From assembly GCA_020881915.1 (NCBI GenBank), contig JAJFPB010000003.1, positions 2,976,001 through 3,040,000 on the forward strand: a stretch of 64,000 bases of DNA, given 5' to 3'. Position 1 is the stretch's first letter. Every line of letters begins with the position of its first letter. The stretch comes from Paramyrothecium sp. XJ0827 (taxonomy: Eukaryota > Ascomycota > Sordariomycetes > Hypocreales > Stachybotryaceae). Shown here piece after piece: positions 22,613 through 34,500 of the stretch. The notes beneath the pieces were generated by a model. That model saw only the letters and a list, made by a program, of their open reading frames with translations, did no database searches and was not told the DNA's origin. Position numbers and translations under genes: made by a program.

Positions 22613-23506
22613 TTACATGATGCCGGCAACCGCAACGAACAAACCCAGCGCCAGTCCCGCAAAGTGCACGTTCACAGAAACGCCGGCGGCCTCGCCTCCG
22701 CCGTTGCCGTTTGAACCGTTCGTCTGGCCGGTCGGCTCCGCCGCTGCCACCAACGTCGTGTCCTGCGTCACGGTGCCACTCACGGCCTGAAGCACCGTCT
22801 GCACCGCCGTGACCAGCCCGGCCGATGCGCCGCTCGCCGGCGTCTGCGTCACCGTCACCGTCGTGGCCCGCGTGCGGCACTCGTAGCCGTCGCCCCAGCC
22901 GCGGCACCAGTCCCGCCAGTCGTCCCGGTCGAGGTCACCGTCGCCATCGCGGTCCAGCTCATCCCAGCCCCAGCCCCAGCCGTCACCGTTCCAGCCCCAA
23001 CCTCTGGGGCAGCCGGTGACGACGGCGGTGGTCGTGCGCGGCGAGCGATCGTCGTCGTCGTTATCGTTGTCGTCGTCGTCGTCCCAATCGCGGTCGCGGC
23101 CACCCCGGGTTATCGTAACCGTCTGCGTGGCGCCGTTGCTGCACCCGCTGTAGATGGAGCAGACGGACGATGTCCGGGAGGCATATTCCTGCAGCGCCAC
23201 GGTGGAGGATGCGCACGCCGAGGAAAGGCAAGATCCTACGGAAGAAGCAAGCTCCGTATTGGTGCAATAGGCCGTTGGGCGCGTCTCGCCACGGAACGAT
23301 CTATAGCACTCATCCTAAAAGTCCTCTAGTTAGTTACCAGGGCTTGACTGTCATGTTACTCATGCTGCATCTTCTCCAAAGCGCACAACGCCAACTCCGG
23401 GGTCGCGTCTTACAGCACAATCAGGGCGGTCGCGGCCCCACCACCATCCGTCCTGCGCCGATGCCAGTCCCGCGAAAGTGAGAGCCAGCGCAGAAGAGTG
23501 CCTCAT
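22613..23506 (-). CDS. GPI-anchored-type secreted protein with EF-hand-like loop
   Basis: Two exons, 23506-23414 and 23314-22613 (99-nt intron), encode 264 residues. Residues 1-20 are a signal peptide (MRHSSALALTFAGLASAQ). The N-terminal third is cysteine-rich with spacing loosely like small fungal surface proteins (ECYRSF, YCTNTEL, SCLSSAC, VCSIYSGC). An Asp-rich tract follows (WDDDDDNDNDDDD). Residues 152-163 read DRDGDGDLDRDD, fitting a canonical EF-hand loop with ligands at 1, 3, 5 and 12 and Leu at 8. A Ser/Thr/Gly linker and a hydrophobic C-terminus (GLALGLFVAVAGIM) suggest GPI anchoring at the wall or plasma membrane. Calcium binding is inference. No named family recognised. Confidence 0.8.
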
Positions 23507-24427
23507 CTTGTCTGGAAAGGGAAAAGGTTCCGTTTGATTTTGGTTTTGATCTTTTCAAGATTTTTGTCTCTTGATCTAGTAAACAATTCCGTAATCTTCG
23601 AAACTAGGCTATCTATAAGCAATATATACGACCCCATCTGCCGACATCTCATGCGCGGAAGCCGTTCCGAGCCCCGTCGGAGCATAATCGTCACTCTTCT
23701 ACGCCGCGCGGCTTGTTGCGCACACAAACCCTACAGCCTCCAGTCGTATGTAATTGACTTGAAGACAGTCAGTCATGATAGATTGGTTCGCAGATCGTTG
23801 GTGCTCTTGCCACCATCCAGGCGGCATGTTACGTCGCGAAGGAGTGCCGACGCAGGGTCTCCGTTTCTTTCGGAGGATCAGCTCCACCGGCATCGGGTTC
23901 TAGAGACGGCCAACGTTCAGGCGAATCCAATGTTTCACATGGCTGTCTCAATTCCACGCTCGCTTCTGTGGTGGCACTGCATAAAGCCCACTCGTGGCAA
24001 GACGTCATCAGTTAACGGTACAGTCTGACAGTTGACGTCGGACGGAGACAGGCGCAGGATGCAAAGTAAAGGCGAGGAACGGCCAGTTTGGCTCATGCTA
24101 ATAGCAAATCATAGATGAATTCGCGAATCTAGTACAGTGAACAGAGAAGACACCCGTCTCTACTGCCATTACCCTCAGTGCTGTGCACACCTGTTGCCCG
24201 TCTTAAGCAATCCATTCCCGTCTCTCAAACTCCATACAGCATAGTCGTGTAACATGCAAATCGGTTCCTCGTGGCACCATGTAAGTCAAACAAAAGGAAT
24301 TACAAGAAGGAGAAAATGATACGCGCGTGTCTCTAGCGAGCCCTTTTGTGTATGGACCCCAAGGTCAAAGCATCTCCCGGCGATGCAAAAGCTTACCCCC
24401 GTCCATTTCGGGTCCGAGCGGCGTACA
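23507..24427. other. 0.9-kb spacer between kinase 3' end and GPI-protein promoter
   Basis: An open plus-strand frame of about 530 bp lies here, but it shows no domain, signal or codon pattern that I trust. The kinase 3' UTR is expected at the right side. Confidence 0.5.
23623..23628 (-). promoter_or_regulatory. Candidate TATA box of the GPI-protein gene
   Basis: TATATA on both strands, about 117 bp upstream of the ATG at 23506. Spacing is suitable, but it is a short motif. Confidence 0.35.
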
Positions 24428-26495
24428 CTACAGCATCGTTCCGAACGTGTCGTCCATGGGAATCCGCTTACGTGGACTGCCGCCATCCTCGGTAGCCGGC
24501 TTTCGGTGCCTGAAAGTGAAGCCGACGAAGAGGCTCTTGCTCATCTCGTCATCGCGATCGGCCATCGTCTCAAGCGCGGCTTGCTTCTCATGCACTTCCT
24601 TGTACTTGGCCATGTCGGCCTCGTTGCTGAAATCATCAAAGTACCCAGCATCTGTCTCCGAGTCCAGCTCGGGTACAAAGGGTGCTCTGGTCTGCCTCAA
24701 GGTCTCCCAGTCCACTTCAGCAAAGTAATGGTGGTTGTAAATATCCTGGATGTTGGAGAAGCGTTTGGCTCTCGAGTTGATGCAACTATGAATATGTTAG
24801 CGCTTGCCCTCCGTCCAGATCGAGCAAATTGACAACGTACGTAGTGATGAAATTCCAGGTCCTGTTGCTCAGGAAGTAGTTGGGATCCTCCCACACCGGT
24901 CTCTTGAGCACTTCTTTCCAATGCTTCAGGTTGCGCCATGTCTCATCGGGGCTGGCTCCCGCAAAGGGAGGGAATCCGGTGAGCGCTTCGAACAGCATGC
25001 ATCCCAAGCTCCAGTAATCGACCGTAAAGTCGTATTCTTCCCCTCTAAGGACTTCTGGGGCCATGTAGTCGGGAGACCCGACAATCGATTTGGCATAGTT
25101 CACGTCGTTCTCGCGCATGTTTCTGTAGCTCTCGCGGCGCTCGGCCACAGTTCGCTGATCCATTGGCTTTCCGAACGGGACTGGGGTCTCTGATGCCTTC
25201 TCCAGTTTCACCCTCATCGACTCGATCTTGGAAGGTGACAGAACGCCAGCAGCCAAGCCAAAATCGGTCAGCTTCACATGGCCGGTCGAGTCGACCAGAA
25301 AGTTTTCGGGCTTCAGGTCTCTGTGAATGTAACCCAGCTGGTGCAAGGCATCGACGGCACAAAACATCTCGGCAATGTAAAAGCGAGCGTGTCGGTTCGA
25401 AAGGACGCCCGTGTTGTTAAGTAGGGTGCGGAAATCACCACCGGGCACGTACTCCATAGCGAGGTAGATACTCTTGTCATCTTGGAACGAGTAGAGCAAC
25501 TTCACCAACCAGTCGCTTTGGGCCGTTGTAAGAATGTCGCGCTCCGTCAAGACGTGGCGGACCTCATCCAGCTTGAACAGCAGCTTCTTGCTCATCACCT
25601 TCAGGGCGCAGACCTCTCGTGTGTCCTTCTTTTGAGCCAAGAAGACTTGGCCGTATCCTCCTTGTCCAACCTGTGTCAGGATCTGGAAATCACCCTGTCG
25701 AAGTCGCACTCGCCGCTTCCGGAGGTTTGCTCGCTCACGTCCTGCATACATGGACCACATTTTGTTGAACGTTTGCTCGTCTGTCTCTGGAGGAGCCGGG
25801 TATTCTGCTTTGAATGCATTCAGTCGTGTTTGTCGAGAGCCCACATATGTCAGGAGATCGAAGTAGTAGTCCAGAAAATCTTGGCTCCGTCAGCAGCTGC
25901 TTCGCCCGGGACAAGTGGTTGGGGACTTACAAAGTTGGGTAACATTAACCATTCTGCGGACATTGGGTTTCTGGAGGATTTCGCGCTCCTCCGCCGTCAA
26001 GCCGCGAGATGTATTAAACCTCTTGGCTGAAATCGTCTGTCTCTCTTTGTGCTCGTAAAGTTGCTGGCGGGACAGAGCAGCATGGCTGTGCTGCAGGGGT
26101 GAATCAGTTCCACCAATTCGAGAGACCGGCGGTGTGTTCTCTTGGCCTTTCTTCTTGAGGGGGCTGCCTGTAGCTGCTTTGTGGATGACGCTGTCGTCAA
26201 CACTGGCGCTCGAGTCGTCGAAAGGCTGCACGTTGCTTTTGCCAGGCGAGAGCGGTGAGATGACACTTTGGGGCCGAGAGAGCTTCAAGGGAGTTTCGTT
26301 CAGGGTCATGGCACTTTCAAAGGCTGAAGAGAGTTCGTTGGCACCCGGAGGCACCGTCTTCTTGCTTGGGCTACCGTGTGGTGTTGTGGCGGGATTGAGG
26401 AAGCCGCCATTCTTGGTGGGCGTCTCTGGCCGGGCAGCATCTGCGCCATTCCTGTCCCTGCTCCCAGGGAAGAAACTGGACATGAAGCTCGCCAT
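24428..26495 (-). CDS. dbf2: DBF2/SidB-family AGC (NDR) protein kinase
   Basis: Ser/Thr kinase of the mitotic exit/septation initiation network, acting with a MOB1 subunit at the spindle pole body and division site. Three exons, 26495-25931, 25879-24841 and 24785-24428, give 653 residues. The N-terminal ~185 residues are Ser/Pro-rich, followed by the NDR-type basic region (RERANLRKRRVRL) for MOB binding. Kinase motifs: GQGGYGQV near 260, catalytic Lys282, HRDLKPEN at 374, DFG at 394, an NDR-type insert before the activation-loop Ser453 (KSIVGSPDY), and APE at 462. The C-terminal hydrophobic motif is FVGFTF at 621-626, with Thr625 as the expected upstream-kinase site. IVGSPDYMAPEVL and the length fit DBF2 rather than COT1. 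The start is the ATG giving MASFMSSFFPG. Confidence 0.94.
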
Positions 26496-26786
26496 GGTCG
26501 CTGTTGATGGGAGACTCGAGGAGATCACAGGAAGTCAATCGCAGGCGAATGCAGTGACCCCGCGGTCGTAATTCTGCCCGGGGACCCGTCAAGGGAGCGG
26601 TGGGCACAGCTGGCTGGTCAATGATCCGCCAAGTGCAATTTGTATAATATCGAAGCCGATGTTGTAATGGGTTGGGATTCAAGACCGGTAGCGAGGAATG
26701 CAAGAAGGAGCCCCTGCAGTTGAAGCTGCAGGCGAGTTGGTTGATGGCAGGCAACTCAAGGGTCGCTCTTGGGTTATGTCAACACC

Positions 26787-26822
26787 GTAAGGTAAGGCAA
26801 GGAAGGTAAGTAAAGTAAGGTA
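26787..26822. repeat. GTAAGGTA-rich block upstream of the DBF2 kinase
   Basis: Irregular AAGGTA/AAGTAA units about 300 bp upstream of the kinase start codon, of the same type as blocks 5' of other genes here. Confidence 0.55.
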
Positions 26823-27779
26823 GCCTTGACCACATGTGGACATTGAACAATTGGGGCGTGTGGCATCAGGCACAACGAGGGGTCGCCCAAGTCAACATGC
26901 CGTTGCAGCAGCAACAGTCGAGACCCACCAAAGCCTTGGAGCCTACCCGCCGGGGTTTTTCCGAATCATCCTTCAGTGCCTTCAATATGAGTTCATTCCA
27001 GGGAAATTCAACCTGGATTGGTGCATGATGGTAATCAGAGCTATTCTAGCCCAATCGTCATCCCCAATCTGCGACAATTCGAGGCTTGATTGTGCCACAC
27101 TGGCGACCCTGTCTCGCCCAAACATACAATCTGCATGGTTTCCGTGCTCTGGTACACTGTGTTGCTACCCTATACGATTCCCCGGTAAGCCAGCTGCAGG
27201 AGATGCCTTGAACATAGTTTGCTCTTTGCGTAATTTCTTCCCTGTGCGTTAAAATAATCCCATCAGGACTCTATACCGTAGTCGCTTATTCTTGATGGAT
27301 CCATGTGGCTTGGAAAATTTTAAGAACTCTTGGCATGGCACCACTCAGGAGACGAACTGCAAACCAGGTACGCTTTAGGTTTCCTCCATCAGATTTAGCA
27401 ACAAGCACAGGTTCAGCGGTGACACAACCCGTCGCTGAATGTTCTTAAAGTTTAAGTTAACCATAATTATGGCATACGAAACGCGCATGAATGTATTTCT
27501 GTAAGCACCATCTTTCAGACAATATTAAGCACGTCGCCCAAGCTTGAGCTGTTGTCGCGGCCTACAGTAACAAAGACCCTTGCTCATGTGACTGGCTGTC
27601 GTGCCAATAACCTTAGGCAGCCAAGATCTAATCTTATCAATCACCGAGGTCATGGGTCTCGACTTGTCCGCTAGCGGAGGCTACCGCCACTGACCCCAGC
27701 ACGACGCTCCATCGTTGACTACACATCGTTCGTTGAGCTGTGCTCAAAATCACGGCCTCCACTTGCGCGATTATTGCAG

Positions 27780-27787
27780 TATAAAGG
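27780..27787 (+). promoter_or_regulatory. TATA box of the CREG-like gene
   Basis: TATAAAGG, 88 bp upstream of the ATG at 27868; good consensus match and spacing. Confidence 0.5.
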
Positions 27788-27867
27788 AAGCAAAGAAAGA
27801 AATCATCGTCTCTGAAGTCGCATTCTCTTCCAAACTCATTTGTCCGACGTGGCGTTGCTTACCCATC

Positions 27868-28719
27868 ATGAAACTCCTCAGCGTTGCCGCCGCTCTCTCG
27901 GGCGTTGCCGCCATCGAGCTTCCTCACGGTCTCTCGTCTGACTCCGTGGGGGCCTCGCGCATTCCCACGAGCCGCGAGTCTGCCGTCATGGCACGTCGTG
28001 TCCTAGCTCTCTCCAAGCTCGCCACCCTGTCGACAGTATTCCCCGAATCGAGCTCGAGCAGTGCCAGCGATGACGGCAAGGCGGATGCGTTGGAGCGCCG
28101 CCCCGCCGGTCTGGAGGGCGTGCCTATTGGGCTGATGGACTACGTCGCAGACTGCGAGGACGAGGGAAACCCCACTATACTGGAGATCAAGATTGCGACC
28201 AGCTTCAAGAACGTGCGAGCTGGCTCCAACATCACGGCTTCTTTCCAATGGGTGCCCCCATACCCTCCGGCAAGGCGCATCTCTATGCTATCCCGCCTCG
28301 TGAACTACGTGCCCTTCCTCTCCTCCAAGGGATCAGCCGAGGATACCCAGAAGGTCTTTACAGGCCCAGATACCGTGCCGTACTCCGCGGCCAACCTGCC
28401 CCGGTTCTCGCTCGTTGGCTACCTCGAGCCTATCAACCCGGACCCTCTCGCAGCCGTGCGCCTCGCCGCTTGTTTCACGGGCAAACACCAAGACGCAAAG
28501 TATTGGCTCCCGGGCAACGTGGTTCATACGAGCTCGTGGTCGAGGCTCGTCGTTACGCAGGTCTACTGGATCGGTGGTTTTGGAGACCGTGCCTACATTG
28601 GCTGGATCCCAATTGAGGAGTGGAGGAACGTGACAAGGGATGATTGGACGAGCATCAAGCTCCCTGGCGAGGAGAAGGACTGGAACGAGTGGAGCGTGAA
28701 GCAGATGGGAGAATTGTAA
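27868..28719 (+). CDS. Secreted CREG-like protein (pyridoxamine 5'-phosphate oxidase-like fold)
   Basis: Single exon, 283 residues. The chosen ATG starts a signal peptide (MKLLSVAAALSGVAA); upstream in-frame sequence lacks an ATG and is leader. The body matches the fungal CREG/Pyrid_oxidase_2 family: LMDYVADC, IATSFKNVRAGSNITASFQW, PYSAANLPRFSLVGYLEPI, AACFTGKHQDAKYWLPG and YWIGGFGDRAYIGWIPIEEW. The fold is the FMN-binding split barrel, but CREG proteins generally lack flavin-enzyme activity and are secreted or vacuolar glycoproteins. Two N-glycosylation sequons are visible (NITA, NVTR). The Ser-rich segment after the signal may be a propeptide. Role unknown in fungi. Confidence 0.85.
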   Translation: MKLLSVAAALSGVAAIELPHGLSSDSVGASRIPTSRESAVMARRVLALSKLATLSTVFPESSSSSASDDGKADALERRPAGLEGVPIGLMDYVADCEDEGNPTILEIKIATSFKNVRAGSNITASFQWVPPYPPARRISMLSRLVNYVPFLSSKGSAEDTQKVFTGPDTVPYSAANLPRFSLVGYLEPINPDPLAAVRLAACFTGKHQDAKYWLPGNVVHTSSWSRLVVTQVYWIGGFGDRAYIGWIPIEEWRNVTRDDWTSIKLPGEEKDWNEWSVKQMGEL

Positions 28720-31519
28720 GGCTTCGTGGCTTGAAATTTTCCTTTCTTTTTGTACGCCGCATGGCTGCCTCATTCGTTCTCATCCGCATGAGATGGTTTG
28801 CCTGACCATGCAAACATTTTTGGATACGCCTTGGCGCAGGATATGTAGTTCAGTAGCAATTCTCATTCCCACGGAGCTCTGTGGGCCCCCGCTCCAACTA
28901 TTGGCGTTGGTTTAACAAGGTGTGATCGGTATCTAACAAAAACAACCCCAAAACTAGGATTGATGTCTTCCACAGGCACTAAAGGCTTTGGGGTAATCCA
29001 TGTCGACCCGGGACCCATAATAATCTCCCCCCGCTGACGACTCATGTAGCGTGACCACGAAGGTCTCATGAACGTTCTGCCGTAATTGCCAAGGTATTTG
29101 GGTAGTTCTCGTTCGGAACAACCATCGCCAATGCAACGGGCGTTGAGTTTAGTTTAGTTAGTGTTTGTCCCCACTTATGGGTTTTGGGATATCCGCAGTC
29201 TCGGCGGGAACGCGGTGAAAGCATCCGAGTTGTGTAGCCTCCCAAGTGATTGATTGTTCCAGAAATTGTCGCAGCCGGACCGCGTATCCTCTTTGACTTT
29301 TTGCCTGACCAGAGTTTGGCTCTGCACTGTTCGGAGCAATTGCGTGGATGACGGGCCCCATGCAGGGGGGTTCACTAGCAATTCCGAATGGCTGGTTCCC
29401 GCTCCGCTGCGCCAGCTGTACGGGCTAGTACCCTTGGGCATCGTGACCCCAGTTTAACCACCGCACTCTCAACTCCTCTCCGTTTGAATCGTTGTTCTGA
29501 GCAGCAAATGCTTATCGAGGCCGCGCTGCCACTCAACAGCAGAGAAACCCCGAGAAGTTTACAATGTACGACAGCGCCCGAGACTGACCGGGTCGAGAAG
29601 GATGGGTCATTCCGCCATTTCTTACCTTATCTCATAAGTAGCCCCGGAGGCGCCGCCCCATCCACCTGCATCTGATCCTTGCACTCGGAGCCACTCCACT
29701 AACCAAGTAGTAAGAAGCAAACCCGCATCGAATGCTGAGGTGAGTTTCTGTGTAAGCTGCTGAGGGCTCAAGCTTGTTTATGGTTTTGTTTGGGTGGCTT
29801 CAGAGCCTTGCGCAATGAAGTCTGCAGGATGCAACGTACAGTATCTGGCACTCCGGTTGGATGCAATGGAACGCCCGCCGTCCATGACTCCGTCACCTCG
29901 CATGGTTAGATGGGGCATTCCTACATTGGACGTGCATGAAGGTAACCAGAAAGCCAAGCAGGGACCCTTCCTAAAATACCAAGCAAAACGGGCGACAGAA
30001 AAAAGGAAGACCGCAAACATCTGCTCACAGCGTACTTCCAACTTGTTTTTAAGAAAAGAAAGAATCAAAAATCAAAGGGGAAATGTGTGTGTGGGAAAAT
30101 TTCTCAGGAAATGGATCCCCAGTTCGCTTACTCTTACATCTGAGATATCAAAAGGCAAAGAAGTAAAAGAAGATAAAACAAATCTCATTCGGGATCGTCT
30201 ATTTGGAGATATAACCTTTTCTGTCACCCACTTGCCAAGCTGTCGTCCGCCTGAGTGCCTGCAGACAGTAACTGGCCCGCATTGTCGAGCTATGGTGCGC
30301 GCTCGGTTCCCTGTCAGCCCCCAGCTGCGAAGGACACCAACCCAACCCAACCCAGACAAGCGGTAGGGGCAGTGGCGACAATCGACCGCTGCCAATGCGA
30401 GGCAGCAGAAGGACATTGTGTTTCCGCCTATGTGGGATTGTTTGTCCGCGATTATTGCCCCCGCGGCATCTGCATAGGAAATGGGCTAGTTGCAGCATCT
30501 GCCTTACGTTGCGTATTTGCCAGCACTGCATGAAGAGACCATGTCGTCTCATGTTGAGCCGACTCTGCAGTCGCCCGACGCGAATGACGCTCTCATGATA
30601 TGTCTGGCCCGATAAGCCTTCGGTTAGGTTCACCATCTAAGTCCCTAGTCCCGTTTTCCAACCTTGTCGCCTCCGGGTTGCGGAAAAAGAAGACCGGATT
30701 GCCTTTTGCTGCTGCGGTGCGCAGCCCACTGTGGCTTGACATCAAGGCATATCTGCTTTTTAGGGCCCAATCGAGGTACCTGCAACTGAGTAATACGTTC
30801 CGGGTACCGCCCGCGCGCGACGAGAGTTCCCTCCCTCTTCCCTCCTCCCCTCCCCTGGCCAGCCCCAGCCCTGGCTCCAGCACGCCCACGTTACATCCAG
30901 CGCTCCCCCTTTTGGCTCCCCGACTGCCAAAAACGATACGTCCCATCCCGCTGCCGCCGAAGGCTAAACCCGCAGATCGATCGCAAGTGGTACCAGCTGT
31001 CCACGGCCAGCCCACGGTAACACCACGCCCTCCTTCAGGTACCTAGCCGGTACCCTTGGCCTTGGGTACAAGGTTACCTTAGCCTCCACGCCTCCAGGGT
31101 CTTTGTCCGCCTACCTTACCGCACTGCACCCCCAAACCAACACCTCCTCCCCGGTTGCCCGTCCATTTCGGCTCACCCGCAACTCAACCGACGTCGTGCC
31201 ATCTCCCTGCCAGCCTGCAACTCCTCCCCGCCCAGAAGCTTGGTATCACATCCGTCGCATTGCACTTTTACCTTGCATCTGTCGACCCTGCGCTTTACAC
31301 CACCGCTGTCGCATCTGCAGGTATTGGTAATTCCGTCGACGCGGTTTGGTTTCGAATCCGGCCTCGACAGCTCGAGCTTATCCCTCCCCGTACTCGATCG
31401 GCCCTTTCTTCAACTGTGCGTCGCAACACGCCTCGAGCCGCAGCATCTATTCTCTTGCCTCGCAACATCTCCCGACGCATGCAGATGCACGGTATGGCGC
31501 CGCACCACCCGTCTCAACG
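28720..31519. other. 2.8-kb spacer: CREG 3' end and MED12 promoter/leader
   Basis: No gene recognised. The last ~750 bp before MED12 is C-rich with GGTACC-type motifs (30774-31080), in keeping with a long leader. Short open frames lack support. Confidence 0.5.
30774..31080. repeat. GGTACC/AAGGTTACC-rich region upstream of MED12
   Basis: Five or more GGTAC(C) pentamers and TTACCTTAG-like units dispersed within about 300 bp; same motif family as blocks near areA, DBF2, the RBR ligase, EAF and POP1. Confidence 0.5.
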
Positions 31520-34500
31520 ATGACCTCTAGGACCCCATTGGGCGTCCCACCGCGACCGCCCCAGAGAACGTTGAGCAACCCGTCGCTATCGGTTCAGAGG
31601 CCTTCGCATCAACAGCAGCAGCGAACTCTATCCCAACAACACATCTCACCCTCGTCTCCCGTGCGCAGGGACCCGGCCACAGATCTTTCTGGAGAATCAC
31701 CCGACGTCGCCCAGGGCCGACATGCCAATACCCCCAGAAGAGGCGGCTCACGGCTGCGGTTGGAGTTATCCACCGACCAGGCCATGGGCTCGCTCTCGGC
31801 TGCGACCGAATCGCCGCAAAGCATGACTCCATCTCGCATGATGACCGTTTCCGATGCAATGGACGTTGGCCATTTGAGCCCGGCATTGTCCCGAACTTCT
31901 CATCAAGATGTCGATAACCCGCCCTTGCCGCTACCAAGGAGGAGGCCGTGGCCTTCGCAAAAACCCCAGCACACGCGCGAATCCGTCATCCCCACGCCTC
32001 CGACCAAGAAAGACCTCAGGCCTAAGCCGTACACCGTCGAGATCCCTACTGCCGCTCCGCGTTTCGCCTCGACGAACAAATCCGACACCGCAGCGACCAA
32101 CCGTGACCCCTTCAGCCGTGGCCTGTTCACAGGCTATGCCGACTTTTACGCGTGGAATGGTAACCATCACGAAGATGAGTGGAGTACCGAGGCGATACAG
32201 AAGGGAACGTGGGATAGGGGAAATCAGAATGAAAACGCATCAGCCAGGCTCGCCATCTTTCCAGCTCTGAAGCAAAAGAGTGGCTTGAGCGCCTTGTCTA
32301 CAATTTTCATGGGGGTGCTCAACCACCGTAAACATAGGGGCCAAGTCACAGCGCCATCGACTTTTAAACCGCCCCCTCGAGTTACTCTAACCGACACCAA
32401 ACGGGAGGTATGGTTGAAGGACCTCGCCAACCCTGCCATTTCATTGCGGCGTTTGAGTCGCACGATCCCCCATGGTATTCGAGGCAGAACTCTGCTAGAC
32501 CAATGTTTGAACAAGAATGTACCAACAGAGCGAGCTGTCTGGTTGGCCAAATGTGTTGGCGCCAATGAGATCAGGGCCTTCAAGAGAAAAGGTGTAAATG
32601 GTGTCTTCGCCATGGGAGGCGAGTTGAAATGGATACGAGACTGGACCGTGTTTGTGGAGCAGTTTGTGGATGCAATTGTGTCTTCGTTTGGGGAGGCCGA
32701 CTGGAAGACGAAAGTTACATATGCGTGAGTTGCTCCAAGCTCAACCAAACCGACGCACAATTGCTAATGCCTATTATAGGGTCCGGCTTGCGACGAATCT
32801 GTACTCCGAACACCTCCTAGACCGAGATCATTACCTGGATTGGATCATGACAGGCCTCGAAAACAGTCCACAATCGAGGATACCAATGTGGATTTTGATT
32901 GCACAAATCTACTGGCCTGACTTGTTACGTTCAAGAAAGCATGGGCGGCGCCTTGTGATTGCTCTGCTGGCACACCTTGATACTGTAGGTTTGCAGATAG
33001 GCGATCTTACCGACGTACTAATTTCAGCTAGATACAAAAGGATCCCGATCACGACATCCTCATCCAGCTCTCTGGTCGACTCTCGGCATTGTTGAAGTCC
33101 CTTATCACCACTAGTTCAGAGAACTTTATTGGACCTGTCGCATGGTCAAAGTACAGAGACACTCTCAAGGCGTCTCTCCACCCTGATGACGGGACTGCTC
33201 AGTTGTCCTATAAACAGATTCATCAACGAAACAGCCGTTTGATGATAACGCCGGGAAACGCATCATCACCAGCTGGGCGACAACAGTTGGTAAAACTACT
33301 AGACTCAACTCTAGAATCGTCTTTCACCCAAGAACTTCCAGCAAAATGTTGGGAAATCAGTGACGATAAGGAAGAAATCGTCAAAACAGTTGTGGAATGG
33401 GCGACCTCACCCCACCGCCCTGGCTTGGCCCGTATATACATCGCCGCCAGGCTTGTGAAGACATGGAGTGCTTCTCGACTAGACTCAACCACCGTCATCC
33501 TCGGCGTGATAGATGACATTGACAACCAGGACCAGGTTCGCAAACAGATGATGTATCGTTTCGTTACGGAGCTGGTTCGTTCTGGACACTTCTCGCTCCC
33601 TCATTACTTCCGGTGGCTCATCGCCAGAGGCGGATATCACAGTGCCGACCAAATAGACCCAGATAACGGGCCTTGTGCAACAAGACTTCTTATCGAGCTA
33701 CCTCTACATTGTCTTCCGGACCACTGGAGGGATGAGAGGGGTAATTTACTGAGACGCGCAGGCGGGTACTCCGTTCAGATGGAGGAGCAAGACATTCTTA
33801 ACGCTTTCAAATGCGTCCAGCATACACTTGGTCTTCCCTTGGCCCCTAATGACCCCTTATCGCAGAGGAAACCTCTTTCATTGCGAAAATTGCTCCACAG
33901 AATCAGCAACAGCAGTAGAGCCTTGCAGAGTTGCATCGGCGCTCGCCTTCATGAACTAGTCGCCGACCAGCTCCCTAGCAAAGGGGAGTTCGTCATGTCA
34001 CCAGCTATGTTCTCGTCAGTCCGCGCTATCTTGGAGGCAGTCGAGGATTTTACTATGTTAGCAGGAGTGTTGAAGGCTTGTTCCAAAGCTTCCAACCCAG
34101 AGATCCTCGCATCCTGTGCAGACACGATCAATTCGCACCTACGGGTTTTCCTTGCGATAGGGGTTGCAGAAGACTTGTTCGAGTCCCTTGTCGACTGGTT
34201 GAAGACCAATAGTCGGGATCACGGTGTCGTGGCGCGTCCTTTACTTGCCGCTCTATCCAGTCTTGCCGAGCGCATGCCTGGTAGAGAGGAGATAGCCAAA
34301 CAGCTCCTTCAGGAATTGATACAGAACGACCGGAGCAATGCAATCGATGCATGTTCCCCAGTCTCGGACAATATGATGCTCCAGATGCAGGGCAGCGAAG
34401 GCGAGGTATCGGAGGAGATCGACAAGTTATTGACGAGTGGAAATAGCATTGACCCACCAACCATGAATCGCCTCTTTCGCAACATCGTTCCCCGGCTTGA

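Larger units (their letters stand above)
26496..27867. other. Divergent promoter region between DBF2 kinase and CREG-like gene
   Basis: 1.37 kb shared by two divergently transcribed genes. It carries the AAGGTA block near the kinase side and a TATA box near the CREG side. No coding signal recognised. Confidence 0.55.

Noticed and set aside
23498..24028. 176-codon plus-strand frame in the promoter of the GPI-protein gene
   Set aside because: Overlaps the GPI gene start and TATA region; no recognised domain.
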